A stretch of DNA of 64,000 nucleotides from Phellopilus nigrolimitatus. Lineage: Eukaryota > Basidiomycota > Agaricomycetes > Hymenochaetales > Hymenochaetaceae. The translations under genes and the position numbers were made by a program. Positions within the stretch are counted from its first letter, which is position 1. Every line of letters starts with the position of its first letter. Shown piece by piece: positions 10,494 through 21,225 of the stretch. The notes beneath the pieces are model-generated. The model did not search any database and was not told where the DNA came from. It saw only the letters and a program-made list of their open reading frames with translations. The stretch covers positions 310,001 to 374,000 of the forward strand of contig JAJOHG010000027.1 in the NCBI GenBank assembly GCA_021029095.1, in the 5' to 3' direction.

Positions 10494-13400
10494 TCAAATG
10501 AAATACATGAGCGACCTCTGCGCTCCATGCACGGGCTTGAAGTCCCAGTCATCTGCGTTGTATTCGGTGTCCCTGCTTCCTGTGATATTTGAGTCTGATT
10601 CGTCGCCATTGTAGCGAATATGGATATCCGCACGCCGACAAACCAGCTATCGTTCGTCGAACCCGTTAGACACACAAACAAAATATCTGAGGAAAAATGT
10701 GTTTCGGACACATAGGACTCACATCTGCGTCTGTAATTCCATATAAGCTTCTAGAGTTTCGCTATTCATATTTTACAATGATACTTACAGTAGACAGGCG
10801 CAGGAATGGACACTGCTCTGGTCGCTCGAGCAAAGGCATGGCAGAGGCCGAACGACAGACCTTGCAGACTACAATATATGGCAAGGCGCATAAGCATGCA
10901 CAGTCACACGACAGATACAGTAAGGATACGTTACCTATCTGAATCTAACTTATTCTCGTCCCGTATGACAATATAATGGGCTGGGCGCGATGCTACGTCA
11001 AAAACATCGGAAATCAGGCTGTTTGAGATGACGAGAGTCGTAACGTTCGAACTCACTTCCAAGAATACCTGAGTGCGATTGTAAATAAAAATCATATATG
11101 TTGGGATTTGCAATGTCATCGACGTCCGCAACGAAACCCGAAGGGCAGTTTCCGGAAAAATCAGCCTGGCTTTTGGATTGGGGGAAGAACCGGATGTGAT
11201 GACTTTTCCCGACGACAATGAAAGTAACCTTGACTTGTTCAGCGGGCGGCCTCTTAATGTTAGGCGGTGCCTCCTTCCACGTCTTAGTGATGGCGTCTGC
11301 AACGATCATCGACGCGGTCCAATTAGAAGTTAGAAACGCATCTGTGATCACAGCAACAGACCTTTTATCGCTTTGAACTCTACATCAGCCACCTGCACAA
11401 ACTCTCCTTCAGAGACCCCGTCACGGTACACTACAATGCGCCATGGGAGAACTTTCCAACCCGAAAACTTGCTGAAGCTTTTGAGTGCGTCCTGAAGGTT
11501 TTATGCGGGAGATTAAGTGAAGATATATAAAACCTTGACCAAAGGCAGATTTACTCGCCTCAAACATATTTTGTAAGTTTTCGACGATTTCAAGTCTCGG
11601 TGGCTGTTGAGCACAGGAAGCGAAATACTTGCTAGCGTACCTGTCCACAGACCAAACTAGCCCTGCTACCGATGGTCTCATAATGCCAGCACGTGGATGC
11701 GAGACATCCATACCTGTAACACGGAGCTAGACTTTCAGAAGCCAAAAGTCAGGGGATCATCGTATCTTACCGACTATCATCACAGGCTCTTTGTTCTCGT
11801 GGACTAATTCCATTCCTCCCTTGAGTGGAACGGAGTTTATACCACCGAGTTTGGTATTGATCCTATAACAAAAACCGTCACAAGAAAGCAAAATACTGGA
11901 GGACAGCGTAACGTTACTTGAATAAGAGGTTAAAAAGATATTGGCTAGAAAGATTTTCGAGCTTGTCCGACATCTATGAAGATATAAGACGGGAAAGGCA
12001 CAAGCACCACAGCTAAGACGTGCCATGCATTGAGTCACAAGACCCGGGCCCCGCGCGGTATCTCCTATTTCTTTGATTCGTCGGTATACTGCACTACCGC
12101 CGTGGGGCAAGATGACGAGCAAAATAAAACCTTGGTCAGGTCTAAAAGATGACGGGTTTTCGATGGCCTCCGCAACTATCACTCGAAGGTGCTGTTCGTT
12201 TTATTTTCTTACGTCAGTTTTCAATTTCCGCGAATCTATTTCTGACGCACGTTTAAAATGTTACCTTGAGCATTTTCGAACTTGAAAACAGTTCGCCCTT
12301 GATGTAAGGCGGTTTTCAAACTGCCCGTCGACATTCCTTAATTCCGAGCTTAGTTTGCGGGTTATAAATATCAAATTCTAAGCCGAAGACTCACCCAAAG
12401 AGTCCATGCACGATAACAATTTCTCCAGGAAATTTTGGCAAAATTGGGCGTTAAGTCTGCCATCATAACATAGAACTGCCCATGCTTGTAGTATTGCCGG
12501 CATGAAAAAGCGCTTTGGAGCCCTCCTAGAGACTTTCCATACACCCTCATCCGGTCGCTGCTCGACATATTCGTTGGGCTGCGGGGCGAGCGAAAGTGGA
12601 CATAATACTTACTAGGAGCTGACCTTGTGCAAATCCAATGTTGGGCGGGGAAAGAAGTCGGCCAGTCATTGAGACGAGATTTTTCTCAACGTGCAGTCCT
12701 ACGGCTGCCAAAGCAGTAGGGTTAAACGCCTAAGAAATTGAACAAGTTAGCTCAACACTCCGCAACGAGAACAATGCAATTAACCTGTACGCAGTCCATG
12801 ATAATCTTCTTGCGTGCCTCAGGATTAACCGTGGTGAACTTCCGGACCTGCGCCTCGAGCGTCGGGTCTAACTTTCTTTTGAACATCTGACCTTCAATAA
12901 CATCCAGTAGCTCAAATGGGATAACATCCGGCGCGTCATCATATTTTTGACCGTGCTTGATTACTATAATCCCAGGCAAATCTGGAAACTTCAATCTATA
13001 ACCCAGCGAGTTGAGGAAATATTGCTATTGAATGTAGGTTACAGCTTCACGATGAGTGGCATATTGGCAGAGGGTCAGTGACACTTACTTGGACCGTTGT
13101 CTGTGACCCATCTTGTAAATGGAAAACGTATCGACCAGCTCTGGAGATGAGCTTTTTTATCGTCCTGATACGACCAATCTTCCCAGCGTGCACTTGACGT
13201 ACGCGTACCGTTTTCAAGAGATTTAGAAGCCTTGGGACAATTTCAGGACCGTCGAGTTCACGGGGATTTCTGAAATTTAGCAGATGCATAGAAACATTGA
13301 TCAGATCACCCCGTTCGTACCTATACCAGTGCCGTTAATTTCGAGAATAATCACGGTCGACAGTTATACTCACATAATCGCAGACGATACATCCACATTA

Positions 13401-14386
13401 AGTAATGCATGGTCAAAAGATGGGCGTACAGATCTAATGAGTGTCGCATGTATCACTTTAGTCAGTTTCAGAAGACCAGAATACCCACGCAAAGCATCCC
13501 CTCCAGAGCTCAAATCCCAAGCGTAGATCGACCATCTTTGCCTGGGAAAACAATGTTGTTTTTGTAGTCACTTGTCGGAATCGCCTGATCATGATCGTGA
13601 AATTGAATTGATTGTCTTTAGAATAATAAATCAGTCGAAGGTGCTTACGCAGGTGTAGAATTGTGCAATAGTAAATTGAGAACCTGCTGAAATGAGAGGG
13701 CGTTGTCGCTTTGCCCTTGACGTTTAAGAACTGCTTCGAAGTCCCTAGACAAGCTGTTAGCTTCGAGGACCCATGATAATGTTTTTTGACACCATTGCTT
13801 ACTGCGACTGAACATTGCCGACGCGAGTTAGAGTCACCTTCATCAGACCTTTGGTGGAACCCGAGGGTGGCGGCGTGCTCATTTCGTTTACTTCGAACTG
13901 GATGTCAAAGTAATCAAGAAACAAGACGTGGCATTCCACATTGGAAGAAAAATACATTTCTCTCGCCAAAATCAAGATCTTTCTCGGTGAATAGGCTTGC
14001 TTTCCCGTCGTATACCACCTCTCCTGGTTGGAAGATCTCCGGGGCCACTTGTGCATAGAGCTTAGTGAGGATTTCCTTGCGCCGTCTCACGTTCTTGACT
14101 TCTTTTTCTCCAGTAATCACTAGAGAACCACAGAGTAAATGATGTTGAGAAGTGATATCCGAATCGACACCGTCACCGCAGCACCACTCACCGACTACGC
14201 ACATCGCAGTAGACATGGGTATTAATTATATTAGTACTTGAAATCGCTAGCAGTTAATATGTTCTTACCATGATAGTGACAAAAGCGCATAGGCTTTATA
14301 ATAGAGAGCCGAAAGCAATTGGTGGAGACGGCAAACACCTTCCCTTTGGACCCCTTTGGAGGGCGGGTTGCGAATGTGCATGCCAT
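10494..14386 (-). CDS. AGO: Argonaute (RNAi effector, predicted slicer-competent)
   Basis: A gene of well over a dozen exons. Regions along the protein: N-terminal domain from MACTFATRPPKGSKG (start 14386) through VVYDGKASLFT; linker LGFELWRG...SVRPSFDHALLNVDVSSAIM; PAZ around 12.75-13.3 kb (LKFPDLPGIIV, VIEGQMFKRKL); MID at 12.0-12.18 kb (FILLVILP...YRRIKEIGDT...VTQC); PIWI at 10.5-11.8 kb. Resolved 3' exons: 11862-11771, 11713-11559, 11491-11362, 11296-11057, 10992-10935, 10868-10789, 10730-10723 (8 nt) and 10646-10494. The catalytic DEDH set is visible: Asp in GMDVSHP, Glu in RLEIVENLQ, Asp in YRDGVSEGEF, and His in LVCRRADIH. It ends in MYFI, as Argonautes do (MYFx). Argonautes load small RNAs and silence transposons and viruses; an active copia element sits 6 kb away. 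The junction near 12.0 kb and the intron after MFE (GC-AG) are non-canonical in my model. Confidence 0.93.
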
Positions 14387-14751
14387 CGGCAGCGACTTTG
14401 ATGAGGCGAATGTTGATGGTTGTATGTATGCGGGATAAAAGTGAGGCTTTGTGCTCGACGTTGTCCCAATGTGAACGAACCCTGCAAGAGATGACAGCGG
14501 AGGAAAGATAGAAATAGGGGGAGGGAGAGAGGAGGAAGGCACTCTTTAAATAACATTCAAAAGGGCGAACTGCGATCCATGTAGAACTCCTCGATTTGCT
14601 GCGCGTGCCTGCGTAATTCATAAGTATTTGTTACATTCAAACAACATCTACAATCGGCTATGACAAGAAAGAAAGACATGTTTTAGAACAGATCACAAGT
14701 AAGGTTCAAATCCTCATCCCAGAAACCCGTAGTTTTTCAGATTCGAGCCCT
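14387..14751. other. 5' flank of Argonaute / 3' flank of p23 gene
   Basis: A purine-rich run (GGGGGAGGGAGAGAGGAGG, about 14517) lies here. It could hold an upstream non-coding exon of the Argonaute. No separate gene is supportable. Confidence 0.4.
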
Positions 14752-15715
14752 CTACGAGCTGCCTGATGCTACAGGCTCAGCATCTTCAAGAGGCGGCGGG
14801 CCATCGTCATCGGAGTCAGAGTCGGCGGGGTCGATTCCTTCAGGCCCAGAGCCTTGTTTGTTTGCTTGGATGTCCGCCATCATCTAAATAACGGCCTTAG
14901 CAAACGTCCTCGTATCAACATTACTGAAGCACGCACCTTTGCAAAGTCCATCCCGCCAGGACCCCCACCCATTCCACCCATTCCACCCATTCCGCCCAGA
15001 CCACCCAGACCTTCCATGCCTGGCATACCACCCATACCTGGCATACCGCCCATGCCTGGCATACCGCCCATTCCTGGTGGCATCCCTGGCATACCGCCGC
15101 CCATCCCTTCCATACCTTCATCGTCAAGCTTCGCCTCGTCGCCGGCCTGTTCGTCTTCATCGACCCACTTGTCGAAGTCAGTCCTGACGAACTTTTGTTT
15201 CACATCCGTCAGACGGGGCCAGAACTCTTGTGTTAGCTCCTTTTTGCGCAGTACGAGTGCGAGCGAACGCGTGGTCAGGTGCTTGCTCGATTTCTAAAAG
15301 ACAATTGGTGCGAGAACTCAGCATCAATACGAAGAGAGTAGTGGGTATACGATGCGTACTTCCGGAACGATCTCTCCATAGAGCTTGAGGCTGAATTTGT
15401 ATTCGTGCTCCTCGGGCCTGTACGACAGATGTCCATTTATATGCTATCCAAATAATGCAAAATATAAAATTGATGGACTCACCTGCCTGCCTTCGCCTCG
15501 AAAATGATCTCCTTGGGCTGGATATCAACCTTAAGAGTCGACTCGTTGATTTCGGCAAGTTTGATGGTTAAAAACACAACATTCTAGCGCCCGACATGAA
15601 AATGAGAAAATTGTCCTTAAAACATCGCAAACATCGCGGCAAGAAGGAAATGTACCTTGTCTTCCTCAACGTCAGAGCTGCGCTGCGCCCATAGAACATC
15701 AGGATGTGTCGACAT
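14752..15715 (-). CDS. SBA1: p23/Sba1-type Hsp90 co-chaperone (CS domain)
   Basis: Five exons: 15715-15656, 15583-15483, 15417-15360, 15293-14937, 14883-14752, giving 235 codons plus stop in phase throughout. The N-terminal ~110 residues form a CS domain: MSTHPDVLWAQRSSDVEEDK, then VVFLTIKLAEI, then YKFSLKLYGEIVPE. A conserved FWPRL...FVRTDFDKWVDEDE segment follows, which is the p23 signature for Hsp90 binding. The C-terminal tail has a low-complexity run of Gly-Gly-Met-Pro-type repeats (about residues 155-195), then an acidic end (ADSDSDDDG). p23 proteins stabilise the closed ATP-bound Hsp90 state, and their disordered tail has its own chaperone activity. The gene is divergent from the hydrolase gene, with about 250 bp between the starts. 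Confidence 0.95.
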
Positions 15716-15962
15716 TGTGTGTAGGAGGTGATGATGGTTCAGATGAAAGAGACAGAACGTCAAAGAACTGTGCAGCTGCCTCAACGCGTCTTTGCATTAG
15801 GGCCGGTTTATTGGCTCCACTTCTAAATACATATCCTAAGTACATGTACATGTATGTCCAAACAAACTTATGCTCACTGACTGGCTTCAAGGAAACTAGA
15901 AAAAACTAAAGCATCGTCTCTGCTTACCCCAAGTCTCTGAAAAGAATACGAGTTTCGATATC

Positions 15963-17564
15963 ATGCGTTTACGTTCAAGTTGGACTATAACGAGAACTAT
16001 GTACCGGCATCTGATTCTCCTCGAGCTGACAGACTTTGCTGAGAAGTCGATTCATGTAATATTCAGCCGAACCTCAATCTCTAGAGGGTGCCAAATAGGC
16101 CGTGCTTCATCTTTTTTGACTTCATTGCGTTCTTGGCCTACGTGTCTGCATGCGTCGAGTGGTATCTTGTCTCTGCAGCCATCAGCAGAGCCTCCTTCCG
16201 TCTCTCTGGTACTTTCTGTCTTGTTCGGTCTTCCTCTCGTCCTTTGGACCTACAAGGTCGGATGATTTCAAGAATACTATCTGGATTCGCCTCACTTCTG
16301 AAACTGAACTCACATCCGAACTCAGTGCCTTGCATTGCTATTATTTCAAAGGAAGATCATCTACATGGGTAAGCAACGTCGTCTTCGTATACTCTGCTCA
16401 CATGGCTGATGCTTATTAGGCTATGCACCTCTTGGCTCCAGAGACGAGACGCTTTCTGGAGTTGAGTCAGAACCTAAAGGTTTGTCTTACGAAGAAATCC
16501 AAATTACATCATCAAATAAGGTGGTACTGTCCGCGTTGGTGATGGGCAAGGACTCGAAGAATGTCTCTAAACCAGACTGCGTAGTAATCTATTTACAAGG
16601 TCTGTAAATCCAAATTTATCGTCAATCTTCCGTTCATTACTTGCCAGAAGTATGATATGTGGATTGTCAAATGTCAGAGCTACGAAAATCTCTGACTTCG
16701 GACCTCTTGCTCACCATTGCGAAAACACCAACAGGAAACGCCGGGAACCCTCTCCATCGCATCCCCGTCTTCACCGAACTCCTGACATCAACCAAAACAA
16801 TATCCCCAGTCATTCTCGCCGCTGCCCCTCGCTCCTACTGGCGCTCCACGAACCGCACGCCCACGCAGAAGGGCATTTTGGCAGACTACAAACATGTCTT
16901 GCGCTTCGCCGCAAAGCGCTGGCCGGAGACACCGCTCGTTTTGTACGGGCACTCGCTCGGCGGCGCGATCGCGGTGTGCCTCCTCGCCTCTCTTGATTCC
17001 TCCGACACCAACTCCAACATCATTCATAAAGAAAGCACCAGGACCTTATCCAGACAGGAGAATAAGGAGAACAAAGCTGAGACCGGTAATGCAGATGCAG
17101 ATACGGCGAATGCGATCAGTGGCCTCATACTCGAGAACCCCTTTTCATCAATACCGAACATGGTGCGCGCTCTGTACCCGCAACGCTGGCTTCCATATCG
17201 CTTTCTGGCGCCGCTTGCGTGGGATAAGTGGGACGCATTGGATGCCATGCGCACTGCGTTCTTCGGCGCAAATGCACAGAGCCGTGAGGGAGTGGAAGCG
17301 AACTCGACCATGGGCTCTGATTCCGTATCCACGTCGGTGCTCGCACGAGCCGGAAAGGACATGCTTGTACTCGTGAGCAAGCGCGACGAGATTGTGCCCG
17401 GTGAGATGGGCCGCGCACTGTACGACGCCCGCCCGCGCGGTGGCAGCGCCAAATTCGTCGTCATCGAGGATGCGTTACATGAAGATGCATGGAAGCAGAA
17501 GCAATGGGTACGGGAGATTGGGCAGTATTTAAAAGAGCTCGTAAAGAGTCAGGGACGACGTTGA
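15963..17564 (+). CDS. BEM46/ABHD13-like membrane-anchored alpha/beta hydrolase
   Basis: Exons: about 15963-16256, 16326-16368, 16420-16599, 16735-17564. An N-terminal membrane segment (VSLVLSVLFGLPLVLW) precedes LLLFQRKIIYMGYAPLGSR. The hydrolase fold then shows the oxyanion strand QGNAGNP, the motif APRSYWRS, nucleophile elbow LYGHSLGGA (Ser nucleophile), the acid region MLVLVSKRDEIVP and the catalytic His in IEDALHEDAW. This order matches the BEM46/ABHD13 family, ER or plasma-membrane serine hydrolases of largely unknown substrate linked in fungi to polarity and germination. The start is uncertain: the frame is open upstream and the first ATG gives an unusually long pre-membrane segment. 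Confidence 0.85.
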
Positions 17565-17852
17565 TAGAACATCTAGATCGTAAGTCTAAGACATGTATAG
17601 TATAGCAGTTTCGGGTCTAGCTGTGTATAATTGCTGACGAGTATGTGAGTAGGCTCCGTAAAGTCACGCCAGGTGAACAAATACATGTGCAGCAGAAATT
17701 GTAAAAGTACAGGCTGGTACAACTGACACGGCGGCGATTGTAGAAATGTCATATGAACATAAAATGTCAATTCCCGAAACGGCAGACTTTCGCCGATGTA
17801 AATCACTATAGAACATTTAAAAGTCAGGAAATACAACAAAGAGGAAGCGTTA

Positions 17853-19508
17853 TCATGAACAAACATGAAGAGCGAACGTCTTGCAAAGGTCCTTCCATAT
17901 CGCAGCTCTGCAGTCCTGTAGTTCACTTTTGATCTCTTCGCGGCACAAGTGGCAAAGCGCTACCCGATCGCCTGCCTCCCGCAAAACCTTGAGTATGTCA
18001 TACGAGGCATAGAGCCGCTCTCTCGTATCGCTCTGCGCCCTCATGCAGTGGTCCCGACATTTCGTTATATTGTAGCAACCCTTGGCAGCCCTGTGTCGGA
18101 AGATCTTGTCGATGTCACTGATCACCTTCGCGCGGAGCCGCTCCCTTCCTACACATATGCGGTGGTAGTCCGCTACAGGACAGAAACGCCCACCGAGCAG
18201 AGCGCGTGTTCCAAGCGTCGGTGTCGACCGCGTCGACCGCGTCCTCGGAACGTAACTGGCGGTTGTGCCAGTCGAAGCTGGACGGAATACGAGCGATGTC
18301 GTAGAACGCCACGGGGAGGATAGACCGGATGTCGAAGCGGCGGGCAAGAGCGATGGCGGATGCGGGTCCTGTGCGAAGCAATCCATCTCGTCTTCACGCT
18401 GATCAGTCCTCTCAACAATCTTCAGCCGCGTCTCGAAAACGTCCCATGCGGCCAGACTGCGCGGCCAATAGTCCTCGATGTGTGCAACGATGCGCTGACG
18501 GATGTTATCCATTTCGTATTTCGCAGCTATTTCTAGTACGAAATACGCTGTATTTCCCGCCTTGTGGTCGAAATGCTTGAAGGGAAGACTCCTTTTACAT
18601 TGATATAAGCACCGTTCGCGAGTGAGTTCTACAGGCTATAGGACTCACCACGGTTCGTACAACACCTCGAGAAGACTATCTATGTGCTTCTTCGAGTCAG
18701 GCATATCGACCACAGGGAGTCCGTCATACATTTCATTGACCGCGCCTTCGCTGTCTGGTGATGCGGAAAAGCTGAACATATGCTCAAAAACCTCCGAGTG
18801 TCGAGCAAGAGCAGACTTATGAACACGGTAGAGGAAGAACCGAGGCACTGCAGACGTCGAGCTCAAGTCCGGAACGGAAAGAATTATATTGCCGTCAGCC
18901 ATCCAAAACCTCGAATCACGGATATATTTCTTCTCCGACGAAGTCTCTTTTTGCGCAAACTTTGCTCTATGTTCGGGCGTAAGAACGGGTTCCGTAGAGC
19001 CCTCGCGCATATCCATAGACCCCATTCCAATTGTCTGTTGCCGGGAAGTGCCTTCCATAGTATTGTCTGGCTGCAGGGGGGTTGGCGCTGCGTCGGCGGA
19101 CGACGGGGCGCCGGGCACGGTAGTCGGATGGGGGGCATTGAGGCATTTCTGGATCAGGTTCTTGCCCTCGGGTGTCGTGACCAAAGGCTGTAAGCGCGGA
19201 GTCGTGAAAGTATAGACGAGTCCGGTCTCGGAGACGGCAAGGGTGAGCACTTGTGTGCCTGTCAGCGTTGCCAGCTCGTATGACTTCGCCATGAGCTCTG
19301 ATCGACAGAGCTGTGAGACGGAGCGACGATGCTGTTGAGTAGTATCAATGTGCTCACCCTCCTTCCTTCGCTTGAACTTCGAACGTCGTTTGCCCCTGTC
19401 TTGGATGAACTGAACCGGCGGAGCAGGCGTGCTGGTGTTCTCGTCGTCGCTGTCGGTTTCGCTGCTGCCAGTGAAGTCGGTGTGTCCTTCGTTATCGGAA
19501 GCTTGCAT
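17853..19508 (-). CDS. MADS-box/BTB fusion protein (BTB part contains a frame-shifted segment)
   Basis: Exons 19508-19358, 19297-18649 and 18591-17853. Residues 33-107 are an Mcm1/SRF-type MADS domain lacking its N-terminal arm: VQFIQDRGKRRSKFKRRKEE, then LMAKSYELATLTGTQVLTLA, VSETGLVYTFTT, LQPLVTTPEGKNLIQ, CLNAP. A linker leads to a BTB/POZ domain (about 181-330: FWMADGNIILS, FLYRVHKSALARHSEVFEHMF, LPVVDMPDS, LLEVLYEPW, then KYEMDNIRQRIVAHI), as in the BTB gene at 24.7-26.1 kb. In the last exon the segment ASAIALARRFDIRSILPVAF... (about 18370-18185) is readable only in a different frame from its flanks, so two compensating frame changes are needed. This is either real decay or two sequence errors. 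MADS domains bind CArG-type DNA and recruit partners; BTB domains dimerise or bind cullin-3. Confidence 0.75.
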
Positions 19509-20023
19509 GGTTGGGTATCTTAATTGTGCTGGCTTTTGATGATAGACAAGACCTTGTCAACGTGGGCAATGTTTGCGACAGCGCGATATTGGACGTGTAC
19601 TGTACGTAACGACGCGTCGTGACCGCGTCGCGTCCGACGCGCTCCCCCGGCAACAGCCGACTATGCGTCTCAAGCGATGGTATTACAATTGTTTTCAACA
19701 TCATTCCCTACACTGACTGACGTTCTATATCTTTACTCATCCAGTAATGGATGAACCTGCCAAAACGTCTTCCCAACTTAGACATGTTTTCCGGAAAAGC
19801 CATTAGAGAGAGAAAGATAAAGAGAAATCTTTACCGCGTGATTAGTTTCAACGACTGACTTATAAAAGCCAGAAAAAGGCGAACGTGCTTGATCAATCAT
19901 GAGGCGAATAAGATTTCGGAAAAGGTCTGCAGACATTTAACGAGAGAGGGGACTAGTAGCACAGAACATAATCGTAGACTAACGATTCCATGACATGGAC
20001 TAAAAGAATGAAATCCCAATACA
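19509..20023. other. intergenic
   Basis: Convergent/tandem space between the MADS-BTB gene start and the 3' end of the ferritin-fold gene. No gene is supportable. Confidence 0.5.
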
Positions 20024-20977
20024 CTATGGGTTGGAGGCAGAGGAGGGGAAGGGGTACGCCCACATGGCAGGACCTGCGATTGTCGATGCGTCTGTCACGG
20101 CTTCGTCGCTGCTGGTCACAACAGCGTACACGACGCCCTGCAGGTTATCCGGGAAGGCCACTTGGTGGTCTCCGTCGATCTTGAAATACCTGGTCTCGAG
20201 GCCCGACATAATCGCGAGCCACCGCGGGTCGCTCCCGCTGTCCTCATAGGCGAGCTTGACGGTCTTGCCGAGCGCGGGCGTGCCTTTCGCCGCAATCGTA
20301 AGCGCGGGGAACGCCTTGAACGGCAGAGTCGGGTTCGACGAGGGGCAGGACGCGATGTACTGTGACGCGATCGTAAAGGCCTGGCTCGGGCTCAGCGGCG
20401 TCTCGAACGAGCCCGACCAGGGCTCGCTGTTCAAGCCGGCAGAGTTGGCCCAGGCGGCTTGACGCGCCTCGGTGGCGAGGATGGAGGCCGCCGCAGTCAT
20501 CACTCTCTTGCCACTGAGGAACTGCGCGGCGCCGAGATACGCGTCGGTACCGACGGTCTCGAGGGACTTGGTCATCGCGAGGACCCCCCTCGGGTCGGTG
20601 TATTTGCTGCAACGTCGTCAGTGAGGTGAGAATGAGAATGAGTATAAGTATATGGGTGCTTACAAGTTGTACGTGCAGGGCGCGACGGCGTCGGCCCCAA
20701 GCATGTCCGTGAGGAATCCGACGTGCGTCTTCTCGTGCTGGCTGATCTCGGAAATGCGGCCGCGCACCCAATGCGGGAGGCCATCCTTTTCGAAATCCGC
20801 CTCGCTGAACTTGGCGAGGGCACCGGTGTAGTAGGCGTCTTCGAGGTGCTCGAGTGTGAGTGCGAACTGGAGGGTCTGCGTGACCGTCGGGACGTCATCA
20901 CGCTTCCCAAGGGGCGTGCCGCTGACGGCGCCGATGCAGAGAATGATGAAAGGAGCGACGAGGGCGGAGGACTTCAT
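20024..20977 (-). CDS. RDS1: secreted Rds1-like protein, ferritin-like fold
   Basis: Two exons, 20977-20664 and 20606-20024, giving 298 codons plus stop. A signal peptide (MKSSALVAPFIILCIGAVSG) is followed by a Lys-Arg site. The ferritin-like domain (Ferritin_2 family) shows LQFALTLEHLEDAYYTGAL with the first Glu, ISEISQHEKTHVGFLTDMLG with the second E/H set, then KSLETVGTDAYLGAAQ and ASILATEARQAAW. In fission yeast rds1 is induced by nutrient and CO2/temperature stress. Homologues are common, abundant, secreted or cell-wall-associated proteins in basidiomycetes with unclear chemistry. The choice of ATG at 20977 over an upstream in-frame ATG rests on the signal peptide and a TATA box about 100 bp upstream. 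Confidence 0.88.
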
Positions 20978-21076
20978 GATGAAGGTAGGAGTGAGGGATA
21001 GAGAGCGGGGAGGAGGAATGTGAACACTGGGGAAATATGGAACACTGGGGAACGAAACCCCCAATGTTCACGTAAA

Positions 21077-21084
21077 TTTATAGC
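21077..21084 (-). promoter_or_regulatory. TATA box of the Rds1-like gene
   Basis: CTATAAATT on the minus strand lies about 100 bp before the chosen start codon. It is typical of a strongly regulated fungal gene. Confidence 0.5.
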
Positions 21085-21099
21085 AGATGTGCACTCGGC

Positions 21100-21225
21100 G
21101 GCTGACAATATGCCAGCCTTTCCAACCTCTACCCGCCTCTGCCAGCCTCTTTTAGTTTTTGTCAGCCTCTCTTAGCTTCTGTCAGCCTATGCTAGCCTCT
21201 TCTGGCTTCGGTCAGCCTTCCGGAG
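21100..21225. repeat. imperfect tandem repeats, about 20 bp unit
   Basis: A pyrimidine-rich unit close to GTCAGCCTCTnTTAGnTTnT recurs five to six times with decay, just upstream of the Rds1-like promoter. It could be a simple repeat or an upstream regulatory array. Confidence 0.5.
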
